Shown: positions 19,728 to 27,394, counted from the first letter of the stretch. The stretch: 64,000 nucleotides of DNA from Alteromonas ponticola (GCF_012911815.1 NZ_JAATNW010000008.1:1-64000); one strand, 5' to 3'. The notes: a model not told the origin generated them from the letters alone. A program made the numbers and translations.

Positions 19728-20495
19728 TCAGCTTGCTGGACGACCACTATGAAATTTAAAGTCACTATCGGGCGAATTGATTAACTTCGCTTCAATTTCA
19801 CCAAAAAACTTAATTCGTTCCTCAACCTTTTCTTCATTAGCATCACCTGCTATTTGCTTGGCTAATGTTATATAGTCTTGATAGTGACGTGCTTCGCTCC
19901 TCAAAAGCGAAATATAAAAATCACTAAGACGTTTATCGACATGAGGGGCAAGAGCTGCAAAGCGCTCACATGAACGTGCTTCGATATAAGCACCAATAAT
20001 GAGCTTATCGATTAAAATATCTGGTTCATAGGTTTTAACATTACGAATCAACCCTTTTGCATATCGAGCAGGTGTGATACTTCTGTATTCAATATCGTAC
20101 TCATCCATGATTTCCAATACTTGATAAAAGTGATGCAACTCTTCTTTAATCAAAAGTACCATTTTATCAATAAGTTCTTGTCCGTAAGGTGAGTCAGATT
20201 TAGGTAATACTGATTTTGATAATTTATTCTTATCAGCCAGTTCTCGCCAATCACCTTCCTTCTTGTAAATTAATCGCTCAAACGGTTCAAGCCACTTTAA
20301 CAATGCATCACCACTTTCTTTATCAACAGCATACTTGCGAATCAAGTACATTGCTTGTTGTCCTGCCTTTAACTCACATACTAGGTGGTCTAATAAAACA
20401 GTTGGTAAGTTTTCTGTTTTTGTAGCTTCTTCAATCCATTCTTTAGGAGTTTCGCAACCCAAAAATTCTTGGATAGGTTTCAATAAATCTTCCAA
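19728..20495 (-). CDS. miaE: Complete, island-borne tRNA-(ms2io6A)-hydroxylase
   Basis: The 255-residue protein is the only intact MiaE in the window. It spans the full family: N-terminal 'LLKPIQEFLGCETPKEW', 'CELKAGQQAMYLIRKYAVD' from residue 40, and the diiron helices 'KEELHHFYQVLEIM', 'YIEARSCERFA' and 'LLRSEARHYQDYI', ending 'DSDFKFHSGRPAS'. It should hydroxylate the ms2i6A37 side chain in place of the split native gene. Composition is AT-rich like the island. Its codons at the integration site read GAG TTA AAG GCA instead of native GAG CTT AAG GCC, so the GAGC core is lost without changing ELKA. Confidence 0.93.
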   Translation of the reverse strand: MEDLLKPIQEFLGCETPKEWIEEATKTENLPTVLLDHLVCELKAGQQAMYLIRKYAVDKESGDALLKWLEPFERLIYKKEGDWRELADKNKLSKSVLPKSDSPYGQELIDKMVLLIKEELHHFYQVLEIMDEYDIEYRSITPARYAKGLIRNVKTYEPDILIDKLIIGAYIEARSCERFAALAPHVDKRLSDFYISLLRSEARHYQDYITLAKQIAGDANEEKVEERIKFFGEIEAKLINSPDSDFKFHSGRPAS

Positions 20496-20656
20496 AGCAA
20501 GCTCTCGTTAACTACTTGATACAAGTGCGGCTGCTGTCTACAGCTACGCAAAATTTGAATCGATTATACCACATTCAAGCATAATCTGAGTTAACAGCAT
20601 CAAAAAGGATGAGTCAAAATCCATTTGTTTTGAACTGCTGAGTACGCAGTTTATAA

Positions 20657-20694
20657 CTATAAATTTTTCAATTTCAAAAATTGAAAATTTATAG
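20657..20694. repeat. 38-bp imperfect palindrome
   Basis: The left arm CTATAAATTTTTCAATTTC is mirrored by the right arm AAAAATTGAAAATTTATAG, differing only by a one-base shift. It lies about 87 bp before the RepA-like gene and between it and the divergent miaE. It could be an operator, an iteron-free origin element, or a hairpin. The rest of 20496-20780 holds no ORF. Confidence 0.7.
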
Positions 20695-20780
20695 GTTTTG
20701 GACATACGAACTAATCAGACTTACTAGGACATATTTTCATGCACGAACTATTAACCTTATGATTTATAGGAGTAAAAAAA

Positions 20781-21665
20781 TTGAAAAATGTAAGTGCAAT
20801 GTTTAGCGATTGCCCAGTCTATCAGGATAAAGATAGTTTTAACTACCATCAATTGTCAGAAGAGTGTAAGACCGAGGGCATCCAACTCAATAAGTTTTTA
20901 CCGCGAAGCGCTGGTGAACTTAAGAAGAAAGTTTTACCAGAAAGGGATAATTACCTTGGCTATCTAATACAGTCTCAATCAATCGTTAACCTCAATGCTC
21001 CATCTGGTGTCTGCAAAACATGGTTAGCAATGGCGCTCTGCACCGCAATCGCTACTGGTGGTGAATGCATTAATTGGAAAGCAACTTCACCAAGAAGGAT
21101 CGTTTATCTTGATGCTGAAATGCCTGAAGCAGATATCCAAGGGCGGGTAGTCAGTTTTTCAAAAGGGTTATCTGGGCAAGCATTAAACCTTTTTGATCGA
21201 AACTTTAGAATACTGAATCTCGATGGTGCTGGTGAGCCGTTACCAGATCTTACTTCGGAGTTAGGTCAGAAAATTGTTGAATACCACTGCAAAGATGCTG
21301 ACGTGCTTGTTATAGATAATCTTATATCTGTGCTTACCGACACTGATGATCAAGATGTGCTGCGTGTTAAACAGTTTACTAGTTGGTTACGAAAGATGAG
21401 GGGTTCAGGTAAGACGATTATAACAATCAATCACACAACAAAAGATCTTAAAAGACTCGGCAGCGTGGTGCTGGACACATATAACGATGTCACTGTTGAT
21501 ATCAGAGAACCAGTATTGAAAAAGGGCGAGGATAAAAAGGATTATTTACATCTTATCTTTGCAAAAGGGCGTCACTTGACACCCGAACAAAAGAAAACAA
21601 TTCATTTTAAATTTTCAATTGATGAAAGAGGCGTAAAATTTTGGCAGATACGTCCTGAGTCATAA
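20781..21665 (+). CDS. RepA-like RecA-fold ATPase (AAA_25)
   Basis: The 294-residue protein resembles the hexameric-helicase-like ATPases of plasmids and integrative elements. Features are 'NAPSGVCKTWLAMAL' (P-loop), 'RRIVYLDAEMP', Walker B 'DVLVIDNLIS' and 'GKTIITINHTTK'. The P-loop has Cys (TGC) where the family normally has Gly (GGC) before Lys-Thr, a single-base change that may weaken nucleotide binding. Translation starts at TTG, 8 bp after AGGAG. It may support excised-form replication or regulate the island; I infer this from family context only. Confidence 0.75.
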   Translation: MKNVSAMFSDCPVYQDKDSFNYHQLSEECKTEGIQLNKFLPRSAGELKKKVLPERDNYLGYLIQSQSIVNLNAPSGVCKTWLAMALCTAIATGGECINWKATSPRRIVYLDAEMPEADIQGRVVSFSKGLSGQALNLFDRNFRILNLDGAGEPLPDLTSELGQKIVEYHCKDADVLVIDNLISVLTDTDDQDVLRVKQFTSWLRKMRGSGKTIITINHTTKDLKRLGSVVLDTYNDVTVDIREPVLKKGEDKKDYLHLIFAKGRHLTPEQKKTIHFKFSIDERGVKFWQIRPES

Positions 21666-21699
21666 TATTTCCCACTGCATACTTCTATTTATTATTAAG

Positions 21700-21843
21700 G
21701 CCAGAGCAACTTGCTTTTAAACTGCCATTCGATAATGCGGGAAAGCGCTGGGAGCGACGAAAGTCATACGTATTGCTGTGAACCAGCTTTACTGCTGCTG
21801 GAAATAATATTGAGGCACCTACAGGGTGCCTTTCCCTTTTTAA
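21700..21843 (+). ncRNA. Possible small RNA ending in a terminator
   Basis: No convincing ORF exists here. A CCAGC / GCTGG hairpin at about 21783-21801 is followed by a strong terminator, AGGCACC / GGTGCCT with a T-rich tail at 21812-21842. The terminator may belong to the ATPase gene upstream, or to an independent short transcript. Confidence 0.35.
21812..21842 (+). terminator. Rho-independent terminator
   Basis: Stem AGGCACC / GGTGCCT with loop TACAG, then TTTCCCTTTT. It lies about 150 bp after the RepA-like ATPase stop. Confidence 0.8.
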
Positions 21844-21964
21844 TAGAGCCTGCTTTTAATAAAAATTTTTCAGCATAATAACTTTTTCTTTCAAAAAAAA
21901 ATTTGTCGCAAAATTCTTCTGAAACTACGTGACAGTCGCGTAGTAAATTTAAGGAATCAGGCAC

Positions 21965-22264
21965 ATGTCTTTAAGAAAAACACACTCAAAGCTACAAGAA
22001 GTTATCGAGACAGAAAAGTTTTTAAAGTTACATCAATACAGCTCAGCGGCGTATATTTTGTCTAAGATTTTTCTTTCGTTAAACGAAACCTGGCGAAATG
22101 AAGATTTGAATATTAATATGATTGATTTACTGCAACTCGATAATAATAACTACAATAACTTGATAGCTATCATCGACTACGTCTGGCTGCATAATAGTGT
22201 TCGAACTTCCTCACTGTTTGAAGCGGAATCGATGCGACTTATGAGAGAAATTGTTAAGCAGTGA
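21965..22264 (+). CDS. Hypothetical 99-residue protein
   Basis: A small, Asn-rich helical protein ('QLDNNNYNNLIAIIDYVW') with no signal peptide or membrane segment. A good ribosome site AAGGA lies 9 bp before the ATG. I do not recognise a family. Isolated by terminators on both sides, it may be a small regulatory or accessory protein of the island. Confidence 0.6.
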   Translation: MSLRKTHSKLQEVIETEKFLKLHQYSSAAYILSKIFLSLNETWRNEDLNINMIDLLQLDNNNYNNLIAIIDYVWLHNSVRTSSLFEAESMRLMREIVKQ

Positions 22265-22299
22265 TATTCAAACTGTCCCAAAATTTTCCCTGTCACTGC

Positions 22300-22437
22300 T
22301 CTACTATAGAATACATCGGTAACGTTTTTGAAGAGCAGTCTTCTTGGGCTGCGTCGAAATCTTCGGTGGCGAGAGCCATTACCAATAGTAATAGTTTTCG
22401 CGAATAGTATTAGGGCTTCCATAGGAAGCCCTTTTTT
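22300..22437 (+). ncRNA. Possible small structured RNA
   Basis: A promoter-like TACTATAG lies near 22302. The following ~125 nt has no ORF, but GGTAA (from 22317) and TTACC (near 22379) can close a domain containing GAAGAGCAGTCTTC and GGCGAGAGCC. The segment ends in a strong terminator. It could be an untranslated leader remnant or a small RNA. Confidence 0.4.
22413..22437 (+). terminator. Rho-independent terminator
   Basis: A perfect 8-bp stem GGGCTTCC / GGAAGCCC with loop ATA is followed by TTTTTT. Confidence 0.9.
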
Positions 22438-22440
22438 GTG

Positions 22441-22950
22441 CTTTTAGTAAAGTGACTCTCCGCGCTGCCTTCTTGCGCTCACTTTGCTAGGAAGCACATC
22501 ATGCCCGAACGGGTGAGAAGTGTTCAGCGACGAATCGATATGTCTGTCATATCGACCCTGGGGGAGCCGATTTGAAAATTGTCGCCCCAGCGAACAATAA
22601 CCGTTCCCAAACGGTGGTTTTGAATTGGGGGCTTGCCCCCTTCTCTCAAGGAACTGGTGACGCCGAGTATCGCTGCGATTAGGCAATTTGAACAGATTAT
22701 TGGGGATGCGTAACATCACCGAGAACTTGTGAAAATCCGCACTATCGGGGGGATACTCGCCGTCGCGAAGCGATGGAGAGAAGGCTTTTCGTGTATTGGT
22801 AATGCGGAGGCGCGTCCAGCGCAGGAGTATTAACAATCCGAAAACATCAATAAACATAGGCCGTTCAGACCGAAGTGTTTGATATGTGCTATTCAAAGAG
22901 CACTATAAGGCTAAGCCACGTCACTATTTACATGTGGTGGCTTAGCTTTT
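22441..22950 (+). ncRNA. Hairpin-rich ~500-nt region, candidate large structured RNA
   Basis: This stretch is GC-richer than its flanks and packed with hairpins: AAAGTGA/TCACTTT near 22450-22490, CCCG/CGGG at 22504-22513, CGATATG/CATATCG at 22536-22554, CTGGGG/CCCCAG at 22558-22590, CCGTT/AACGG at 22601-22614, GGGGG/CCCCC at 22627-22640 and TCGC/GCGA at 22763-22773. It ends with a terminator-like stem at 22911-22950 followed by CTTTTCCC. A 150-codon minus-strand frame crosses it but lacks protein-like character. I do not recognise an RNA family. Confidence 0.45.
22911..22950 (+). terminator. Terminator-like stem-loop
   Basis: CTAAGCCAC and GTGGCTTAG pair in a 9-bp stem, extended by CAC/GTG, with CTTTTCCC after it. 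It precedes the Replic_Relax-like gene by 50 bp. Confidence 0.7.
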
Positions 22951-22998
22951 CCCTTATGGCATTCCTAGATAATTGCGTAATGTATTGGTATCAATGAA

Positions 22999-23907
22999 AT
23001 GAAAAAACACTACCTTCGAAAGCAAAATGAACAGCTATCTAAACTTTGGGGAGTAGCTAAAAGCAAGAAACTTAGTAGCCTAAAACGTGAAAATGAAATT
23101 TTGTATTCATTGGCTAGGTTTGGCTGGTTAACTCATCACCAGGTTACCAATTTGCTGCAACCCAAAGACTTGCTTGGTTCAAGCTCTATCAGAAAAATCC
23201 TGAAACATTTGACCACGGAAGGTTATGTTTATGAAAATAACTTGAATAGAAGCCCTGGAAGTCAGTGTAAAAGCTATTCGCTTACAAGGAGAGGAATGAG
23301 ACGTATAGGTGAGATTGACAGCTTAAAACGCACTATACGCAACACTTCTATTTCAAAGCGACAGATGGACGAAAAATATGAATATCATCGTCTTACCGCT
23401 AATCAAATACTCATAGACCTAAGACACAATAGACACAACTTGCCTATCGCATTAGATCACTTCATAACAGAGCATGAATTAGGCAGGATGAGAACTGCAT
23501 TTGCAAATCATTTCGGCTGCATACCTGACGGATTTGGAATTGCTGAGAATAAATTTGTAATGATTGAAATCGAAAATAGTGTAAGAGGCCCTCGTCGACA
23601 CGGTTCTAAACTTACTCATTGGCTGGAAGTTTATGCTGAACGACTTCATCATCAAACGCGATTTTCAGGCCACTTTTTGGCTCTCGGAAGTGCTGGTAGT
23701 TATCAAGACGTCATTCAAATTTTCGTATGTACTAACGAAAAGAACTTTCGAAGCATATGGCGGAAAGTTGAAACTGTAATGCAACATCACCGTACTTATT
23801 CTCATGTATTTTATTTGGTCATGAAAAAGAAACATTGGGTATCTCCCTTAAATGGTGCTTTATTTATGGAGCATAATGAACGGCAGGTTTTAAATTTTTT
23901 TCATTAA
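22999..23907 (+). CDS. Replic_Relax-like winged-helix protein
   Basis: The 302-residue protein has an N-terminal winged helix-turn-helix ('ILYSLARFGWLTHHQVTNLL', then 'SIRKILKHLTTEGYVYE' and 'YSLTRRGMRRIGEI') and a C-terminal alpha/beta part with 'PDGFGIAENKFVMIEIENS' that resembles the restriction-fold-like half of replication-relaxation proteins found on plasmids and integrative elements. It may act at an origin or regulate transfer; no relaxase is seen nearby. Basic N-terminus. Family assignment is from pattern memory and moderate. Confidence 0.6.
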   Translation: MKKHYLRKQNEQLSKLWGVAKSKKLSSLKRENEILYSLARFGWLTHHQVTNLLQPKDLLGSSSIRKILKHLTTEGYVYENNLNRSPGSQCKSYSLTRRGMRRIGEIDSLKRTIRNTSISKRQMDEKYEYHRLTANQILIDLRHNRHNLPIALDHFITEHELGRMRTAFANHFGCIPDGFGIAENKFVMIEIENSVRGPRRHGSKLTHWLEVYAERLHHQTRFSGHFLALGSAGSYQDVIQIFVCTNEKNFRSIWRKVETVMQHHRTYSHVFYLVMKKKHWVSPLNGALFMEHNERQVLNFFH

Positions 23908-24093
23908 AAGGTTTGCTATCGAAAAATATACTTTCATTTTTCCATTAGGTTCGATTTGTATAAAAAAAACTCAGCTGAATCTGATGTCATTTACTTATAA
24001 TTTCTATTGTTGTAATCTCCTCTTCGCCTTGATTACAGGGTAATAGCTGGCATGTATGCCAAAAATAAAAAAAGCTAAATTAGGACTTAGCAA

Positions 24094-24984
24094 ATGAATT
24101 TATTAAAAAAGATAAAAGTAGGAAGTCTTGCCGCATTAGCTCTCTCTGGCTGCGCTATGACCTCAGAACCATATTCAATTGATACAGCTTCATCAAATAT
24201 AAAACCTAAAAAATTTATTTTCAAAAATGTTGAAATGGATGGGTACGATGGTTTAACAGCGACCAAGATCACACCAACGGTCGAACGTTACATAGAGGAT
24301 AATGCTGCATTTTATAAATGTCGCTCCTCACTTTTTGGCAGCAACTGTAGTCAAACCTCATCTTCTGGAATTAAAGATACGTGGGGATCAAATGTTTCTA
24401 GAACAGATTCCTCCTATACACTTACCTACTTCAGTGATAAAAAATACTCTACTGGTCGCGTCGATAAAGCAACAATAGAACAAACTCTTCCTTTCACTGT
24501 AGATGTTAATGAAGACGCTGTCACACTAACTTTGTCACCACCTTCGGCAGCTAATGCGAAGCCAACATCAGATGCATTAGGGCTTCCCTATGCTGTTCCT
24601 ATTTCAGATAAAAATGTAGTTGCGTGGACTGCTTCGCTGTTTGAGGATTCTAAAACCGTTTCTATAAAACAAAATGCAGCAAAAGCTGGTGAATTTGACG
24701 TCGAGCTTGATCCAAATTCGGTCAGAGCTAACTTAATGAGAGAGTTTGACCTTGAACTTTCTGAGTCAACTGACGACATCCTATGGAAAGCTAGCACAAC
24801 TCGTCAATTAGGCGATGCTAAAGTTCATATCGACTTAACTGTAGGCCTTTATCGTGGTAATACAAAAGTTGAATACACTATAAAGCATCCTTTCAATCTA
24901 AATAGCGATGGGACGATTAGTGCATTTAACGCTGATATCATTGAGATAGCTTTAAAACAAATAAAGGACGCTGCTAACGCCTAA
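24094..24984 (+). CDS. Island-borne hypothetical lipoprotein
   Basis: The 296-residue product starts 'MNLLKKIKVGSLAALALSGC', a clear lipoprotein signal with Cys20 as the lipidated residue. The mature part is Ser/Thr-rich, with two Cys in 'YKCRSSLFGSNCSQ' that could form a disulfide. I do not recognise the family. Being an exposed lipoprotein on a mobile element, surface exclusion or phage-receptor masking are possible, but this is speculation. A terminator follows at 25115-25147. Confidence 0.7.
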   Translation: MNLLKKIKVGSLAALALSGCAMTSEPYSIDTASSNIKPKKFIFKNVEMDGYDGLTATKITPTVERYIEDNAAFYKCRSSLFGSNCSQTSSSGIKDTWGSNVSRTDSSYTLTYFSDKKYSTGRVDKATIEQTLPFTVDVNEDAVTLTLSPPSAANAKPTSDALGLPYAVPISDKNVVAWTASLFEDSKTVSIKQNAAKAGEFDVELDPNSVRANLMREFDLELSESTDDILWKASTTRQLGDAKVHIDLTVGLYRGNTKVEYTIKHPFNLNSDGTISAFNADIIEIALKQIKDAANA

Positions 24985-25372
24985 ATACTTAGGAATATTA
25001 AGGCAGAATTACTTTAATAGCTTTTCTAATGAGCATGAAGTTACTCTTTGTTGATAACAGTGTTGCAACCTTAATCACAAAAAATATGTAACTCTTATCA
25101 TTCAGATCAGAAAAGTCCAGTTCTCAATGCTGAAACTGGGCTTTTTATTTTGCAGGAAAATAAAAATAGACTCCCAACTTCAAATTAGATCATTGCTCGC
25201 TAGCGAGGCTAGCCTAAGTTAATTTTTAACTCCAAAGAGAAATGAACTATTAAGAATCATAGCTCTGTTTCCATGTGCGAAAAAAAATGACGTAACCCAC
25301 TACTTTGAATAAGCTTTCTTCTATTATATAAAACACAAGAAACAATCGCCTTCTAGTTTGAAGCACTTATTA
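24985..25372. other. Intergenic stretch with a terminator and palindromes
   Basis: No ORF seen. A terminator for the lipoprotein gene (CCAGTT...AAACTGG then CTTTTTATTTT) lies at 25115-25147. Two adjoining perfect palindromes, CTCGCTAGCGAG at 25196-25207 and GGCTAGCC at 25207-25214, follow; their role is unknown. Confidence 0.5.
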
Positions 25373-26995
25373 TTAGGTTGTTATTTTTTGAGGTATATAT
25401 TCACTTCCATCAATAAGTGTGACAGGTTCAAATCGTGGGACATTAACTATTTTCTCGTTACTAAAAATTAAAACTTGGTAGCACTGGCTGCTGCTTCCTT
25501 TTCCAGAGTTATCAAATCCGAGATATTTAAACTTTGGAGCATCACCGTTTGGTATATGAACAGTCACATTCTGACCGTCGCATACTAGTTTATAACCTGC
25601 TTGTTGCAATAATCTATTCAACTTCAAATAATCTTGACGATATCCTCTCTCAATTTCGAGCAATTGATTCAATTCAATTAGATCCGCAGCATTCCCTAAC
25701 TTTTCAGTTAATAACTCCTTATCCTTTTGAAGCTTCGCACGCTTTAAATTTAATTCTATAGTTTGATCTTCTGCTTCTTGAACTCCTGCTAAAACGAGCT
25801 TTGTGAGTCGATTTATTTCAGTGGATATCTCATTAATCTTCCCTTCGATTACATATATTTTGTCTTGGGTATCTTTTGTTGTTTGCCCTTGCGTGACTTC
25901 CTGAATAGCGTCGGGTAGGCACCAGTGAGCAATAATATCTATGATTACCAGAGGTATCGTTTTCTTGTTATCACAACCAATGATGCCATTCTCAGTTTTA
26001 ACAAACCCAATGCGTCCCCTTTTGGTACATCTGCCATTAATATTTACATGTCCGTTTCTACCAACATTTTTTACAAAGGTCATATTGCTGCCGCATCGAC
26101 ATTTCGTAAGTCCACCCACAAAATAATGTTGGGATTTCGATGCTCTTTTTGTCCGGCTTGCTAATGCATTCTGTACTTTATAAAACAAAGGTTCTGGAAT
26201 TGCGGGGGGAAAAACATTTGGAATATCGCCCCAATATCCGATGGCGGCCTTGTTTTGTAGCCACTTTAAAATTGTTCCAGGGTTGACCATTTTAGTCTTG
26301 TTGCCTTCCGTCTTAAGCAGCCAATCTTTCCTAAATCCATCACCAAAAATTTCAGGCCAACTTTGTACTAATTGTCGTTGAATATAACGTTGACCGTCTC
26401 CTAAAAGATAACGCTCATAAATGAACTTTAGAATATCCGCGTGTTTCACATTTAAAGATAAATCTTTGTTAATCCAAAATGGAGATTTGAGCTTAATCTG
26501 CTCTCCCCTCCTAGCTTTCCTTCGCCTGTGTTGCCAAGATTCTGATATTCTTCTACTAAGATTTTTAGAATACTGATGTGCTTGCTGAAATTTACCGATC
26601 AATACTTGTAAGAGACCATTATTTAATGAAGAAGTGTTGTATTGAACGAAGTCATCCAAGCTAACAATGGTTACGCCCGCTTTTACGATTTTCTGTAGTA
26701 TGGGCAGCATTTCCATAGGCTCAAGTCGTCCTAATCTGTCTACAGCTTCAATCAGTATATAGTCACCATTGACTATTTTGTTACTTTCTACAGCAACTAA
26801 TAGTTTACCGAATGCATTGTCTAAATGCGCACCTTTGTAGCCCGATAAACCCAGGTCTTCATACGAATCTTCAGAAAGCTCTACATCCGGGTGCTGTTCC
26901 ATCCATGCTTCAACAGCGTAGAGTTGTCGCTCATATGACGAGCCTTTTCTCTGAATTTGACTACTAAATCGGATATATCTATATGATTTCGGCAT
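25373..26995 (-). CDS. Large serine recombinase (island integrase)
   Basis: The 540-residue protein has the resolvase-type catalytic domain: likely nucleophile Ser11 in 'YIRFSSQ', 'GSSYERQ', 'DLGLSGYKG' at 47-55 and 'VDRLGR' at 85-90. The recombinase domain follows (about 165-290), then a zinc ribbon with Cys299, Cys301, Cys323 and Cys341, and a coiled-coil stretch near 385-450. This is the architecture of phage-type integrases that join attP and attB. Its ATG, preceded by AAGGG, lies about 40 bp from the right island junction, so it is the best candidate for the enzyme that inserted the island in miaE. Confidence 0.95.
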   Translation of the reverse strand: MPKSYRYIRFSSQIQRKGSSYERQLYAVEAWMEQHPDVELSEDSYEDLGLSGYKGAHLDNAFGKLLVAVESNKIVNGDYILIEAVDRLGRLEPMEMLPILQKIVKAGVTIVSLDDFVQYNTSSLNNGLLQVLIGKFQQAHQYSKNLSRRISESWQHRRRKARRGEQIKLKSPFWINKDLSLNVKHADILKFIYERYLLGDGQRYIQRQLVQSWPEIFGDGFRKDWLLKTEGNKTKMVNPGTILKWLQNKAAIGYWGDIPNVFPPAIPEPLFYKVQNALASRTKRASKSQHYFVGGLTKCRCGSNMTFVKNVGRNGHVNINGRCTKRGRIGFVKTENGIIGCDNKKTIPLVIIDIIAHWCLPDAIQEVTQGQTTKDTQDKIYVIEGKINEISTEINRLTKLVLAGVQEAEDQTIELNLKRAKLQKDKELLTEKLGNAADLIELNQLLEIERGYRQDYLKLNRLLQQAGYKLVCDGQNVTVHIPNGDAPKFKYLGFDNSGKGSSSQCYQVLIFSNEKIVNVPRFEPVTLIDGSEYIPQKITT

Positions 26996-27018
26996 CTCGA
27001 CCCTTTATGTTTTTAGCT

Positions 27019-27041
27019 TTGCAAATTGTACACTATTGCTC
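27019..27041. other. Right island junction (attR)
   Basis: GCTC at 27038-27041 is the crossover tetranucleotide shared with the left junction; native miaE lies to its right. The island arm reads, on the minus strand, AATAGTGTACAATTTGC. Together with the left arm (minus strand CAATGTTTACTTTAGT) it forms an imperfect inverted repeat around GAGC, 10 of 16 positions by eye, as expected for serine-integrase half-sites. Confidence 0.7.
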
Positions 27042-27176
27042 GCAATTACAATGATCGATTAACAACGCTTCCAGCCGCTCTGGCTCGCGGGCTTTGTCTA
27101 CCCCCGCCTGCGGCGTCTGACAATGCAGGAACGCGTTAATGGGTGCCAGCAACTGGTCGAGTACAGCTATTTGCAT
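27033..27176 (-). pseudogene. miaE: Native miaE, 5' part
   Basis: The minus strand encodes MQIAVLDQLLAPINAF then 'LHCQTPQ...REPERLEALLIDHCNCE', clearly the N-terminus of MiaE when compared with the island copy ('LLKPIQEFLGCETPKEW...LLDHLVCE'). After Glu46 the reading runs into island DNA and stops (CAA TAG). It joins in frame to the 3' half at 13765-14418. Gly25 stands where the island copy has Trp20 (GGG against TGG), possible decay after inactivation. It keeps the chromosomal base composition, so this end carries the original miaE promoter. Confidence 0.93.
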
Positions 27177-27394
27177 AAGTAAGGCTCTTGCTCAAGTGAC
27201 CGTATATTTTACCTAAATTGCCACGTGCTGGCCAATCTGGAAGCAAAATCTTTTAGCTTTCAACATGATGATTTATTAAACAAAGTGATTGACGATTAAC
27301 CATGTATACTGCATATTGAGTTGTAAATACTTTGTTAACTTTAATACAAAAAACAAACAAGTTTAGTAGTAAAGTCAGTACGTGAGGTAGATTT

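Larger units (their letters stand above)
14419..27037. mobile_element. Integrative defence island inserted in miaE
   Basis: The island is bounded by the two halves of the native miaE gene, which join in frame across a shared GAGC (coding strand) to restore '...DHCNCELKAAQ...'. It is visibly AT-rich. Contents from left to right: a NACHT NTPase, a decayed miaE 3' fragment, a PARIS-like gene pair, a complete foreign miaE, a RepA-like ATPase, a non-coding structured zone with a 99-residue ORF, a Replic_Relax-like protein, a lipoprotein and a large serine recombinase next to the right junction. No relaxase or type IV secretion genes are seen, so it is integrative but not self-conjugative on this evidence. 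Confidence 0.9.

Noticed and set aside
22444..22896. 150-codon minus-strand reading frame
   Set aside because: It spans the dense hairpins, has no ribosome site I can see, and its composition (many Arg, Pro, Ser) looks like translated structured RNA rather than protein.
22441..22950. Group II intron
   Set aside because: I found no GTGYG start, no domain V-like hairpin and no reverse transcriptase gene nearby.
24996..25372. A further gene between the lipoprotein and the recombinase
   Set aside because: No frame of useful length with a start and ribosome site was seen.
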